From NCBI RefSeq assembly GCF_904846645.1, contig NZ_CAJHBO010000001.1:186001-250000 (forward strand): 64,000 bases of DNA, given 5' to 3'. A model generated the notes under the pieces. That model did not search any database. It was not told the origin of the DNA and saw only the letters and a list, made by a program, of their open reading frames with translations. Source of the stretch: Psychrobacter sp. Pi2-1 (GTDB taxonomy: Bacteria > Pseudomonadota > Gammaproteobacteria > Pseudomonadales > Moraxellaceae). Within the stretch, counting starts at the first letter, position 1. Every line of letters begins with the position of its first letter. This document shows positions 53,906 to 63,685 of this stretch, in pieces. A program made the position numbers and the translations under genes.

Positions 53906-54730
53906 TTACGGTTTCTTTAGATCAAATGCTGACCAAATCGGTGCATGGTCAGAGGGTTTTTCCATAGCACGTAGCTCATAACTGATACCAGCATCAATAC
54001 ATTTATCGATTAAGTCTGAGGTACATAGGATATGATCAATACGTAACCCGCGCTTAGGTTCATCGTTGAAGCCGCGACTGCGATAATCAAACCAGCTGTA
54101 TAACTCGGTGCTCTCTGGATAATGCAGACGGTAAGTATCTGTCAGCTCACGTGACATCAATGCTGAATACCATTCGCGCTCTTCTGGCAGAAATGAGGTT
54201 TTTCTGTTTTTCAACCAACGCTTGGCATTAACTTCACCAATACCAATATCGATATCTTCTGGTGCAATATTCATATCACCCATGACGATAATCGAACGAC
54301 CTTCCGCTTTTAGCGTATCAATATAAGTCATCAAATTGGCATAATAAGCACGCTTCATAGGAAATTTAGTCGGGTGATCTTGGCTCTCTCCTTGCGGAAA
54401 GTAACCATTGAGCACATCCACTTCACGACCTTCAAACTCATAACGTGCATGGATAAAGCGCTTTTGGGCTTCTTCATCTTCGCCAGGGAAGCCTTTTTGT
54501 ACGAATACAGGTGCAGCTTTGGATAATAGTGCAACGCCGTAATGCCCTTTTTGTCCAAAGTACTCGACGTGGTAGCCCAGTCCTTCGATATCGCTAAGCG
54601 GAAATTGATCATCATGAACCTTGGTTTCTTGTAGGCCCATGACATCAGGATCGATTACCTCGCGCACCGCCTCGAGCTGATGCTGACGTGCACGGATACC
54701 ATTGATGTTAAAACTGACAAAACGGGTCAT
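53906..54730 (-). CDS. xthA: Exodeoxyribonuclease III
   Basis: This 274-residue AP endonuclease/3' exonuclease repairs abasic sites. The catalytic motifs are all present: [13 protein letters not shown] (Asn), [14 protein letters not shown] (metal Glu), [13 protein letters not shown] (Asp/Asn), [11 protein letters not shown] (Asp) and KPSDHAPIW (Asp-His). Length and order fit ExoIII rather than the ExoA subgroup. It is divergent from the thioesterase gene. Confidence 0.95.
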   Translation of the reverse strand: MTRFVSFNINGIRARQHQLEAVREVIDPDVMGLQETKVHDDQFPLSDIEGLGYHVEYFGQKGHYGVALLSKAAPVFVQKGFPGEDEEAQKRFIHARYEFEGREVDVLNGYFPQGESQDHPTKFPMKRAYYANLMTYIDTLKAEGRSIIVMGDMNIAPEDIDIGIGEVNAKRWLKNRKTSFLPEEREWYSALMSRELTDTYRLHYPESTELYSWFDYRSRGFNDEPKRGLRIDHILCTSDLIDKCIDAGISYELRAMEKPSDHAPIWSAFDLKKP

Positions 54731-54935
54731 AAACTGTCCTATACTGATTGGTTAGAATATAGCGCTCTATAAATGGGTGAAATATAAACGACTATGATAA
54801 CAAATGTAAGCGGTTCTAGCGGTTGCATGGCCTGATATCTTGAGCTAGAGTAACTCTATTATAAGCACTATCTATTATTGGTCTATCTGAAACACTTTTA
54901 TTCAACAATACTTATTAAAAATATCGAGCATCACT

Positions 54936-55523
54936 ATGACAACAATGAAGCAAAAAAATACGACATCAGCCATGAATGAGGACACCAAACCATTATTTGC
55001 TAAAGATTATAACGTCTATATTAACCATACTGATGCTGGCGGTATAGTCTATCACGCCAATCATTTGGTGTTTTTTGAAAACTGCCGACGCGACTGGTTT
55101 ACTGAGCTTGGCTTAAATGGCTATTTTTTGCAGACTGACAGTGGTGAAGTACAGCATTTTGTCGTGAGTCAGGCGAACTTGCAATACAAAAGAGCCATTC
55201 TATTAGATGAGGTAATTAGCGTACGTATTGATAAAGTGGAGCTAAAACCTGCCAGCATCATATTTTACCAAAGTATATATCGCAATCTACCAAATCATGG
55301 CTCTACTGAAACAGATGATAGCCAGCTACTAAGCAGTACCAAAATCGTCATTGCCTGCGTACAAAACCTCGTCAAACCAGAGCCAATGAGTAATGATGAA
55401 ATAGGCAGCGATAAACAAGATACTGCAGCGACAACCCCACCAATGCGTCCTATTCGTGTACCAAAAAAGCTGCGCGTTACGATCGAACAGGCTATCGACG
55501 AGCAAGTGCATGGTCAGCAGTAG
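54936..55523 (+). CDS. Hot-dog fold acyl-CoA thioesterase (YbgC/4-hydroxybenzoyl-CoA type)
   Basis: This 195-residue protein has the catalytic signature HTDAGGIVYHANHLVFFENCRR, where Asp (about residue 33) is the expected nucleophile or base. This is followed by the hot-dog strands (QANLQYKRAILLDEVISV, ASIIFYQSIYR). The usual family length is about 135, and here a polar insertion (PEPMSNDEIGSDKQDTAATT) precedes the basic end. It would hydrolyse a short or aromatic acyl-CoA. Its stop lies six bases before the FetA-like ATPase gene, suggesting cotranscription, although a functional link is not obvious. Confidence 0.85.
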   Translation: MTTMKQKNTTSAMNEDTKPLFAKDYNVYINHTDAGGIVYHANHLVFFENCRRDWFTELGLNGYFLQTDSGEVQHFVVSQANLQYKRAILLDEVISVRIDKVELKPASIIFYQSIYRNLPNHGSTETDDSQLLSSTKIVIACVQNLVKPEPMSNDEIGSDKQDTAATTPPMRPIRVPKKLRVTIEQAIDEQVHGQQ

Positions 55524-55529
55524 AGCGCT

Positions 55530-56366
55530 ATGAGCATAGATACGGGTAGAGTGTTGCTTGAATTTGATAACCTATGGGTACATAACCAACGGACGATAAA
55601 TGCTCAAAGCATTAAAAATAGCAAAGAAGCACTGAAAAAACCTTCTATGCCGTCTAGCATTTATCAAAAATGGACAAGCAAGCTAACCGCAAACGCTTCA
55701 CTGGATAAAGAGCCATCAATTCATGATCGAACGCTAATAAGCGGTGCGAGCGGTACGCTATTGTCAGGGCAAGTCACTGTTTTGACAGGAGCGTCTGGTA
55801 GCGGTAAATCAGTACTATTGCGAATATTAGCAGGATTATTGCCAATGAGCAGCGGTACTGTTCGTTTGCACGATGACACGTCGAGTAATGTTTATCACGA
55901 TATGCATGAGACTGCACCTGTACTGTGGCGCAAGCAAGTTGCCCTACTCGCTCAGCACCCACAGTTGTTAGACGGCAGTGTCCTTGAAAACTTACAAATG
56001 CCTTATCAATTGCATGCTCACCAGTCGCAGACTTTTGATAGAGACTGGCATGTTGCTCAGCTTGAACATTTAGATAGAAGTGCGGATTTTCTGCAACAAG
56101 ACGCCAAGCATTTATCTGGTGGCGAGCGCCAACTGGTCAATACATTGCGTCTATTGCAGCTTAGTCCAAAAGTTCTATTACTAGACGAGCCAACCGCCGC
56201 TTTGGACATTGACACTTCAGCACAGCTAGTCAACTTACTTATCAACTGGTTGCACACAGATGCACAGCGTACACTCTTATGGGTGACTCACGACACAAAA
56301 GATATTATGCCTTTGGCAAATAGACACTGGCACATGCAAGCCAGTGTACTCACTACAGACTTTTAA
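55530..56366 (+). CDS. fetA: ABC transporter ATPase, FetA-like
   Basis: This 278-residue ATPase has Walker A GASGSGKSVLL (about residue 89), Q-loop KQVALLAQHPQLLDGSV, signature LSGGERQLVN, Walker B VLLLDEPTAALD and switch WVTHDTKD. E. coli FetA (YbbL) has about 225 residues. The extra length here comes from a polar segment of about 50 residues after the first strand, before SGASGTLLSGQVTVLTG. Its partner permease follows after 130 bases. FetAB exports iron and protects against oxidative stress in E. coli, and the same role is inferred here. Confidence 0.85.
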   Translation: MSIDTGRVLLEFDNLWVHNQRTINAQSIKNSKEALKKPSMPSSIYQKWTSKLTANASLDKEPSIHDRTLISGASGTLLSGQVTVLTGASGSGKSVLLRILAGLLPMSSGTVRLHDDTSSNVYHDMHETAPVLWRKQVALLAQHPQLLDGSVLENLQMPYQLHAHQSQTFDRDWHVAQLEHLDRSADFLQQDAKHLSGGERQLVNTLRLLQLSPKVLLLDEPTAALDIDTSAQLVNLLINWLHTDAQRTLLWVTHDTKDIMPLANRHWHMQASVLTTDF

Positions 56367-56495
56367 AGAACTTTTATTCAGAAATATTTAATCAAATGAG
56401 TAAGTCGTCGTATAGTTGCTCGGACAATTTAGCACGTTAATAACATCAACCCTAACCTTGTATTATTACCATAATTACTTCCTAAATAAGCTCAT

Positions 56496-57290
56496 ATGAG
56501 TGGTACGAATGATATGCAAATTTTTCTCACTTATGGTGATATCGCTCTTGCTAGCAGTTTAATTATTATCGTATTACTCATCTCTTGGCGCTTACGTTTA
56601 AAGCTCAGCAAGACCCTTTTGATAGCGGCATTTCGTACGATTATACAGCTGAGCTTTATTGGGCTGATACTGGCGTGGATTTTTGCACGTGAACAATGGT
56701 ATGAAGTGCTACTTATCTTAACGGTCATGACTTTAATTGCAGGAAGTGCCGCCAAAAATCGCGTTAAACGCAGTTATAAGGGGTTATTGACAGATACGTT
56801 ATTGGCAGTCGGTATCTCAGCAGTACTAGTAACGGCGATTGCGATTATAGCGATTTTGAATGTTGAGCCTTGGTATACACCGCAATTCATTATTCCTATA
56901 TTGGGTCTGATATTAGGGAACTCTCTGACTGCCATTTCGTTAACGAGCAATCAACTGATTGAATCCTTTCATGAGCAATCTGAACGTATCGAGATGATGC
57001 TCAGTCTATCTGCTAAGCCATTCGAAGCCGTCCATGAGCAGATAAAAGCAGCTATCACTAATGGCATGACCCCAACTTTAAACTCTATGCTAGTCGTCGG
57101 TATTGTTAGTTTACCAGGCATGATGACGGGTCAAATTCTAGCGGGCGCCGATCCCACTCAAGCCGTACGCTATCAAATAGTCACTATGTTCCTGATATGT
57201 GTCAGCAGTACACTTGGCTGCACCATCAGTGCATTACTTATTTATCGACGTTTCTTTAATAAAAAAGATCAATTCATTTTACCGCAATAA
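56496..57290 (+). CDS. fetB: Iron export permease, FetB-like (UPF0014)
   Basis: This 264-residue membrane protein has about six or seven helices and the UPF0014 signatures AAFRTIIQLSFIGLILAWIF, LGNSLTAISLTSNQLIESF, and MVVGIVSLPGMMTGQILAGADPTQAVRYQIV read with one residue difference (LVVGIVS). With the preceding ATPase it would form the FetAB efflux pump. The gene starts at 56496 (or Met7 at 56514). It is separated from fetA by 129 bases without a terminator. Confidence 0.9.
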   Translation: MSGTNDMQIFLTYGDIALASSLIIIVLLISWRLRLKLSKTLLIAAFRTIIQLSFIGLILAWIFAREQWYEVLLILTVMTLIAGSAAKNRVKRSYKGLLTDTLLAVGISAVLVTAIAIIAILNVEPWYTPQFIIPILGLILGNSLTAISLTSNQLIESFHEQSERIEMMLSLSAKPFEAVHEQIKAAITNGMTPTLNSMLVVGIVSLPGMMTGQILAGADPTQAVRYQIVTMFLICVSSTLGCTISALLIYRRFFNKKDQFILPQ

Positions 57291-57751
57291 TTTTAGCATC
57301 TACATTCCTTTGTGCTTCATCAGCTCATCAATATTAATTATCTAATCCTTCTTTTGTCAGCTAACAAAGTCAATACATTCTTATAAGTTAATATATAGAC
57401 TGATCAGTATCGCTTCCTGTTATTGTTTTAGATTAAATTCATGCTAATGTATTGCTCAAATGTATCGTTTTTTTGATACTTTATTGGTAAGCAGCAGATA
57501 AATATTTTTAGAACGAGCATTATTTTTATTACTGAACTTTTTATTTATTTGTTCTATTTGATGCTTTATATAAATATTTATTAAATAAAATGCTGTGACA
57601 ACAGCAAAAAAACTAACTATTAATCAATAGACAGGGATGCTATTGAATACGGTAGATACCACTTAAATAAGTAGTGGTTTGTACCATTGTTAGATTGACA
57701 ACTACCTTTTCAAAATACTTTAGCCTATATCAAATCGCAAGGATGCTAACT
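57291..57751. promoter_or_regulatory. Leader region of the first acyl-CoA ligase gene
   Basis: This 461-base AT-rich region has no gene. It contains a 26-base block at 57441-57466 shared (22 of 26) with 59768-59793 upstream of the second ligase. It also has a TTGGTAAGCAGCA segment resembling TTGATTAGCAGCA there, and a hairpin with GGTA/TACC and CCACT/AGTGG pairs at 57651-57685. Confidence 0.6.
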
Positions 57752-59449
57752 ATGATATCGAACAAACCTTGGCTTTCTCAATATCCAGCCGGTGTGCCAA
57801 AAACCATTAATCCCGATAGATATAGTAGCATCATGGAGCTATACGAAGAATGCTTCGATCGCTTCCGTGGACATCCAATGAGCATTTGTATGGGAGTGAC
57901 TCATACTTATGGTGATATTGATAATGCTTCAATGGCAGTCGCTGCTTGGCTACAGAATCAAGGCTTGCCAAAAGGTAGTGTCGTCGCTCTCATGATGCCA
58001 AACGTTCCACAGTATCTGCCCACCATGATTGGAATACTACGTGCAGGCTACGTTTGTACCCCTGTTAACCCACTATATACTGGCCGAGAATTACGCCATC
58101 AGCTTAACGACTCAGGTGCCCAGGCAATCTTTGTGGTTGATAACTTTGCCCAAGCGCTTGAGCAAGTTATTGAAGAAACGGCTATCAAACGTGTAATCCT
58201 ATCGAAGATGGGCGATATGATGGGTTTGAAAGGTATTTTGGTCAATACAATTATTCGTCAGGTCAAACGCTTAGTACCCAAATACAACCTTAACGATCCT
58301 AAGTACCATGTCACTAAGTTTCCTGAAGTATTGAAAAAAGGTAAAAACCTACCTTTTCAGCAACCAAAAATGTCTTTGGATCAAAAAGCATTTTTACAAT
58401 ATACAGGCGGTACCACAGGCCTTTCGAAAGGCGCTATTTTGTCACAGCGTAATATCGTAGCAGCAGCGATGCAATCAGAAGCATGGACTCGCCCTATCAC
58501 ATCAGAAATTAACGAAGTATATATCAATATGGTGATGGCACTGCCGTTGTATCATATCTTCGCATTCATGCTTAGCCTACTTGGTATGCGCTCAGGCTAT
58601 ACTTTTATACTAGTACCTAATCCACGTGATATTCCTGGATTTGTTAAAACCTTATCAAAACAACCATTCCATATTTTCCCTGCGGTTAATACCCTCTTTA
58701 AAGGACTGCTCGATAATCCAAACTTTAAAGATTTGGACTTTAGCTCTTTGCGTATCTCACAAGCTGGTGGTATGGCGGCTACTGAGCAAACTGCGAATCG
58801 CTGGTTAGAAGTGACGGGCTGCGCGATGATCGAAGGTTGGGGTATGACAGAAGGCGTTGCAGTTGGCACCGCCAACGTTATTACCAATCGTGAGTTTAAC
58901 GGTACTATCGGTGTACCCGCTCCTGGCGTAGATGTCATTATTATCGATGAAGACGGCAGGCATGTAGATCTAAACGAAGGGGGCGAGCTATGTATTAAAG
59001 GCCCTAACGTAACCTCTGGATATCTGAATAGAGACAGTAGTGCTGACTTTACTAGTGATGGTTATTTCCGTACTGGTGATATCGTCAGCATGAATGATCA
59101 AGGCTACATCAAATTATTAGATCGCAAAAAAGACATGATCTTGGTTTCAGGATTCAACGTATTTCCAAACGAAATTGAGTCCGTGATGCTTGATTGTGAT
59201 GGTATTCTTGACTGCGCGGTAATTGGCATTCCTGATAGTCATCAAGGTGAAGCGGTCAAAATATACGTAGTACCTGAAGACAATAACGTTACCAAAGAAG
59301 TGATTACAGACTTTGCGTTAGACAATCTAACGGGTTATAAGTGTCCACGCCACATCGAGTTTGTGAGCGACCTACCAAAAAGTAATGTCGGTAAAGTACT
59401 GCGTCAAAAATTGCGTGAAAAACACAATGCAGACTACCCTCAAGTATAA
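57752..59449 (+). CDS. fadD: Long-chain fatty-acid-CoA ligase, copy 1
   Basis: This enzyme of about 565 residues activates fatty acids to acyl-CoA with ATP for beta-oxidation or lipid synthesis. The AMP-binding motif is YTGGTTGLSKGA, the adenylate motif GWGMTEGVAVG, and the hinge/FACS motif DGYFRTGDIVSMNDQGYIK is followed by DRKKDMILVSGFNVFPNEIE. The C-terminal Lys lies in PKSNVGKVLRQKLRE. The start at 57752 has AAGGA upstream and matches the paralogue's start. An in-frame extension to 57674 is unlikely. It is followed by a terminator and then by a near-identical paralogue. Confidence 0.94.
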   Translation: MISNKPWLSQYPAGVPKTINPDRYSSIMELYEECFDRFRGHPMSICMGVTHTYGDIDNASMAVAAWLQNQGLPKGSVVALMMPNVPQYLPTMIGILRAGYVCTPVNPLYTGRELRHQLNDSGAQAIFVVDNFAQALEQVIEETAIKRVILSKMGDMMGLKGILVNTIIRQVKRLVPKYNLNDPKYHVTKFPEVLKKGKNLPFQQPKMSLDQKAFLQYTGGTTGLSKGAILSQRNIVAAAMQSEAWTRPITSEINEVYINMVMALPLYHIFAFMLSLLGMRSGYTFILVPNPRDIPGFVKTLSKQPFHIFPAVNTLFKGLLDNPNFKDLDFSSLRISQAGGMAATEQTANRWLEVTGCAMIEGWGMTEGVAVGTANVITNREFNGTIGVPAPGVDVIIIDEDGRHVDLNEGGELCIKGPNVTSGYLNRDSSADFTSDGYFRTGDIVSMNDQGYIKLLDRKKDMILVSGFNVFPNEIESVMLDCDGILDCAVIGIPDSHQGEAVKIYVVPEDNNVTKEVITDFALDNLTGYKCPRHIEFVSDLPKSNVGKVLRQKLREKHNADYPQV

Positions 59450-59497
59450 ATAGAGACAATTTTTAAAAAATTCTAAAAACATGAATTTATTTTTAAT

Positions 59498-59532
59498 AAA
59501 GGCATCTTACAGTAATTGTAAGATGCCCTTTT
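59498..59532 (+). terminator. Terminator after acyl-CoA ligase copy 1
   Basis: GGCATCTTAC and GTAAGATGCC form a 10-bp stem followed by CTTTT, about 50 bases beyond the stop. It separates transcription of the two ligase copies. Confidence 0.85.
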
Positions 59533-60088
59533 GTATATTTATTTTCTGTCATTCAACTATAAAATTTCTCTATTATAATTACTACAAATCTACTTTTATA
59601 TCCAATTATATGACATTTTTTGAATAAATTTCATGTTAATTACTTGATAAGAAAGTAAATTATTTGTCTAGGTATTTTCTGATTATTCAACATATATTAT
59701 TTCATTTATCAAATTTAACTGTAAACTATCAAGTTCTTGTATAAGAATAACAGGCACGGTTGTAGTTATGTTAATGTATTGCCAAAATGTGTCACTATAC
59801 TTTCTGTTATTTTGATCTTATATAATTATGACTCATATCGATTGATTAGCAGCATTACTAGTAGCTATTTTCATTACCAAAACATTAATTGGTTTTTAAC
59901 CTGATGAGCTATTTATGCTCTGTGGTTAAATCAAACTTTATAAGGGCCTCGTATTTTAGCAGTATGTGAATATATAGGATAACACTCGACAATTTCTTGC
60001 TAACGGAACAGCGATTTAAATTGTTGACATGGATGTGACTACTTTTTTATAGAGCCTTAATTTATTTTAATATTTAAGGACGCTAATC
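59533..60088. promoter_or_regulatory. Leader region of the second acyl-CoA ligase gene
   Basis: This region is very AT-rich and shares the 26-base block (59768-59793) and neighbouring bases with the leader of copy 1, at nearly the same distance from the start (321 versus 311 bases). No gene is seen. Confidence 0.6.
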
Positions 60089-61789
60089 ATGACTGTAGAT
60101 AAACCTTGGCTTGCTCAATACCCAGAAAACGTACCTAAGACGATTAATCCGGATCAGTATGAAAGCCTCATAGAGTTATATGAAGAGTGTTTTAACCGCT
60201 TTCGTATGCATCCGATGTCTATCTGTATGGGTGTTACGCATACTTATGGTGATGTTGATAACGCTTCACTGGCAGTAGCAGCATGGTTACAGGCTCAAGG
60301 TTTACCTAAAGGTAGCGTAGTGGCTCTGATGATGCCGAACGTTCCACAATACCTACCGACTATGATTGGTATTCTGCGCGCAGGTTACGTTTGTACTCCA
60401 GTAAACCCGCTATATACAGGCCGTGAGCTGCGTCATCAATTGAATGACTCGGGCGCTCAGGTTATCTTTGTTGTTGACAACTTTGCCCAAGCGCTTGAGC
60501 AAGTTATTGAAGAGACCAATATCAAACGTATCGTACTATCGAAAATGGGCGATATGATGGGTTTAAAAGGTATTTTGGTCAATACGGTTATCCGTCAGGT
60601 CAAACGCTTGGTTCCAAAATACAACTTAAATGATCCTAAGTACAATGTCACTAAATTCCCTGAAGTATTAAAAAAGGGAAAAAACCTACCGTTTCAAGCA
60701 CCAAAGACTACCATACAACAAAAAGCGATTTTGCAATATACAGGTGGTACGACTGGATTATCTAAAGGTGCTGTCCTAACACAACGTAATGTCGTTGCTG
60801 CTGCTATGCAATCAGAGGCATGGTATCGCCCTGTGACTTCCGGTATCAACGAGGTATATATCAATATGGTTATGGCCTTACCGCTGTATCATATTTTTGC
60901 CTTTATGCTGAGTTTGCTCGGTATGCGTTCAGGTTATACCTTTATCCTAGTACCTAATCCACGCGATATGTCAGGGTTTGTCAAAACCTTATCAAAACAA
61001 CCGTTCCACATCTTTCCTGCGGTCAACACTCTATTTAAAGGGCTACTTGACCAACCAAACTTTAAAGATTTGGACTTTAGCTCGTTACGTATCACTCAGG
61101 CTGGTGGTATGGCTGCTACTGAGCAAACCGCAGCACGTTGGTTAGAAGTGACTGGCTGCCCCATGGTTGAAGGTTGGGGTATGACTGAAGGCGTGGCTGG
61201 TGGTACTGCCAACGTTATCACTGACCGCAAGTTCAACGGTACTATTGGTATACCTGTACCGAGTGTCGATATTATCGTGGTTGACGAAAACGGTGAGCGT
61301 GTTGGCATGCATCAATCAGGCGAGATGTGTATCAAAGGTCCAAACGTTATGTCAGGATACTTTAATAAAGACAATAGCAATGACTTTACTCGCGATGGCT
61401 ACTTCCGCACTGGTGATATCGTTAGCATGGATGAGAAAGGCTACTTTACTCTACTAGATCGTAAGAAAGACATGATCTTAGTTTCAGGCTTCAATGTATT
61501 TCCGAATGAAATCGAATCTGTCATGCTTGATTGTGATGGTATCGTCGATTGCGCCGTGATTGGCATTCCTGATGAAAATCAAGGTGAGGCGGTTAAAATT
61601 TATATCGTACCTGCCGATAACAATGTCACTAAAGAAGTTATCAAAGAATTCGCACTGGAAAATTTGACTGGTTATAAATGTCCACGCCATATTGAGTTTG
61701 TCAGCGAACTACCAAAGAGTAATGTTGGTAAAGTACTACGTCAAAAATTGCGTGAACAGCATATGTCAAATAACCCTCAAACGTTGTAA
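60089..61789 (+). CDS. fadD: Long-chain fatty-acid-CoA ligase, copy 2
   Basis: This 566-residue paralogue of the preceding ligase is identical over long stretches, with differences concentrated at the N-terminus, near residues 235-250, and in the last third. All motifs are intact: YTGGTTGLSKGA, GWGMTEGVAGG, DGYFRTGDIVSMDEKGYF, DRKKDMILVSGFNVFPNEIE, and the terminal Lys in PKSNVGKVLRQKLRE. AAGGACGCTAATC precedes the ATG, parallel to AAGGATGCTAACT in copy 1. Both copies look functional, so they may differ in chain-length preference or regulation. Confidence 0.94.
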   Translation: MTVDKPWLAQYPENVPKTINPDQYESLIELYEECFNRFRMHPMSICMGVTHTYGDVDNASLAVAAWLQAQGLPKGSVVALMMPNVPQYLPTMIGILRAGYVCTPVNPLYTGRELRHQLNDSGAQVIFVVDNFAQALEQVIEETNIKRIVLSKMGDMMGLKGILVNTVIRQVKRLVPKYNLNDPKYNVTKFPEVLKKGKNLPFQAPKTTIQQKAILQYTGGTTGLSKGAVLTQRNVVAAAMQSEAWYRPVTSGINEVYINMVMALPLYHIFAFMLSLLGMRSGYTFILVPNPRDMSGFVKTLSKQPFHIFPAVNTLFKGLLDQPNFKDLDFSSLRITQAGGMAATEQTAARWLEVTGCPMVEGWGMTEGVAGGTANVITDRKFNGTIGIPVPSVDIIVVDENGERVGMHQSGEMCIKGPNVMSGYFNKDNSNDFTRDGYFRTGDIVSMDEKGYFTLLDRKKDMILVSGFNVFPNEIESVMLDCDGIVDCAVIGIPDENQGEAVKIYIVPADNNVTKEVIKEFALENLTGYKCPRHIEFVSELPKSNVGKVLRQKLREQHMSNNPQTL

Positions 61790-61815
61790 TACTTGCCCTG
61801 CTATTTAGAGTAAAT

Positions 61816-61857
61816 AAAAGAAGAAGCCTACTATTATTGTAGTGGGCTTCTTCTTTT
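61816..61857. terminator. Bidirectional terminator ligase 2 / SDR
   Basis: AAAAGAAGAAGCC-ACTA and TAGT-GGCTTCTTCTTTT pair around a six-base loop between convergent genes. Confidence 0.92.
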
Positions 61858-61880
61858 CTACCTTAGGAAAACCAATTTGA

Positions 61881-62750
61881 TTAACTTAGTTTATTCATTA
61901 CTTGTAATGGCAAGTGCTTCATCGCGTGACTGACCATGGACCAAGGTAGGCTCGGCACACAGGCTTCATCTATGCCCGCTTCGATAGCCGCGACAATGGC
62001 TTTAGTACCAGTATCTGTATCGACTTCAAATGGTAATGGCTTAGAGCCTTCGTTGATTTCGGTGCGAATATAACCTGGGTAAATCGTAGAAACTTTAATA
62101 GGTAAATTGGTCAGAAGCATATCAGCACGAATACCTTCTGCTAAGTGAGCCAAACCAGCTTTACTTGCCCCATAGGTCGTCAGATGCCTAGGCAATCCAC
62201 GCATGGCTGACATGCTAGATATCACGACCAAATGCCCATTGTTCTGAGCACGGAAGATATTCATAGCGGCTTCACACTGTGCCAGTGCTGCTACAAAATT
62301 GACATCAGCAGTGCGACGGTTGGTTTCAAAATGCCCTTTACCAATGCGGCGACTATCACCAATGCCAGCATTGACCACTACTCGCTCAATGCTACCAAAG
62401 TCATCTGCAAAAGCATCAAACACTTGAAAAACCGCATCATAATCATTCACATCTAGTGCTTGGTATTCGACTCGGATATCAGGATACTTGTCCATCATCT
62501 CCGACTTTAAATGCTCTAAACGATCAGTGCGACGCGCACATATGGCCAAGTTGTAGCCAAGGCTAGCAAACAGTCTGGCCATACCTTCACCCAGACCTGA
62601 ACTGGCACCTGTGATAAGCACCGTTTTACCGCTGCCTACTTGCTGCTTACTCAAGCCTTTTAGATAACTTGCAGGCCGAACCGCGCCTACTATCTGGTTT
62701 TTGCTATGGCGCGCACTTTTAGCAACCAATTTTATTAATTTATTTTGCAT
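61881..62750 (-). CDS. Short-chain dehydrogenase/reductase
   Basis: This 289-residue SDR has the cofactor motif VLITGASSGLGEGMARLFA, an Arg-rich second strand (AICARRTDRL, suggesting NADPH), the NAG-type motif VVVNAGIGDS, the catalytic Ser in VVISSMSAMRGLP and the YxxxK pair in TYGASKAGLAHLAEGI. A basic 30-residue N-terminus precedes the fold. The substrate is unknown. It is the last gene of a minus-strand group behind a histidine phosphatase and a phosphotransferase-family gene. Confidence 0.9.
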   Translation of the reverse strand: MQNKLIKLVAKSARHSKNQIVGAVRPASYLKGLSKQQVGSGKTVLITGASSGLGEGMARLFASLGYNLAICARRTDRLEHLKSEMMDKYPDIRVEYQALDVNDYDAVFQVFDAFADDFGSIERVVVNAGIGDSRRIGKGHFETNRRTADVNFVAALAQCEAAMNIFRAQNNGHLVVISSMSAMRGLPRHLTTYGASKAGLAHLAEGIRADMLLTNLPIKVSTIYPGYIRTEINEGSKPLPFEVDTDTGTKAIVAAIEAGIDEACVPSLPWSMVSHAMKHLPLQVMNKLS

Positions 62751-62873
62751 GTACAGTCCTTTGTATATCGATATTGCACAGAATCAAATTGGTAACTTTT
62801 TAGTATAAACGTCGATAAGGCTTATACTTTAAGCAGATATGACACTATATTAACCGTAAAATTACGCGCAAAA

Positions 62874-63638
62874 TTATCGCCATGTCACAAACGGTTTACC
62901 ATCAGAGAATAAATGACTGTATTCATTTAAAGACAATAAGCGAGAACTTTGATTTTTTAAAGTAATAGAGGTCACACCCGTATTAACCAAGCTTTTATTC
63001 AGCTGATAAGCGGTCTGACTGCCTTGTCGCAATAACTGGGCAGTGATTGCAGCGATGACGCCGCCTGAAGTGAATACGAGTACGGTGCTGTCCTGATCTA
63101 AGCTCATGCTTGCTACTTTCGTACGTACTTGTTCAAGGGCTTGCTGTGCACGATTATTAAACTGTGGCCAGCTTTCAAGATAGTCTTGATCATTGTCACC
63201 AGCATGCCAGCGCTGCATCGCTTGATCAAATAGCTCAGCCAGTCGTGTGGCTGGCGATTCTGCTTTGGCAATTTCAGCTGAGATGTCAGATCGATTGCCC
63301 GATGCCGATGCTGACTTAACGAACACGTCTTTATGATTAAATTCATCAAATTGCGGCAGAATATAACTATCAGGCTGATCAAAGTTAATTGCGGGCGCAA
63401 CAGCTGTGCCATCGCTATTATTGGCATGTACAGACGATTGGTAACGCTCCCAAAAATGACGTGCTGAGTCTTGCTGCCGAACCAACCTACCAGTAAATAT
63501 GGCATCAATACGGCGCTGCGTAGCTGCATAGTGCTGACCTAACATTTGTGCCTGAACAGTGCCTAGTTCTGAGAGTTGATCATAGTTTTCTTGTCCAAAA
63601 GACGCTTGGCCATGACGTGCTAAAAGTATGGTTGTCAT
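62874..63638 (-). CDS. Histidine phosphatase family protein
   Basis: This 254-residue phosphoglycerate-mutase-like enzyme has the N-terminal signature TILLARHGQASFGQENYDQLSELG, with the phosphorylated His in the RHG motif. A second basic site lies near FTGRLVRQQDSA. The acidic residue region is QFDEFNHKD, and the C-terminal VLVFTSGGVIAAITAQLL shows the second His position replaced by Ser-Gly-Gly (usually THGG). That is worth noting because this His is normally catalytic, although this substitution also occurs in some family members. It is in the middle of a probable operon with the SDR and phosphotransferase genes. Confidence 0.85.
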   Translation of the reverse strand: MTTILLARHGQASFGQENYDQLSELGTVQAQMLGQHYAATQRRIDAIFTGRLVRQQDSARHFWERYQSSVHANNSDGTAVAPAINFDQPDSYILPQFDEFNHKDVFVKSASASGNRSDISAEIAKAESPATRLAELFDQAMQRWHAGDNDQDYLESWPQFNNRAQQALEQVRTKVASMSLDQDSTVLVFTSGGVIAAITAQLLRQGSQTAYQLNKSLVNTGVTSITLKNQSSRLLSLNEYSHLFSDGKPFVTWR

Positions 63639-63685
63639 AAATTATTACCTTTTATCATATTTGCAAAGTACGGTTTACTGAATGC

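Noticed and set aside
57743..57751. ATG at 57743 as the start of the first ligase
   Set aside because: It overlaps the AAGGATG ribosome site itself. The ATG at 57752 matches the paralogue's start and spacing.
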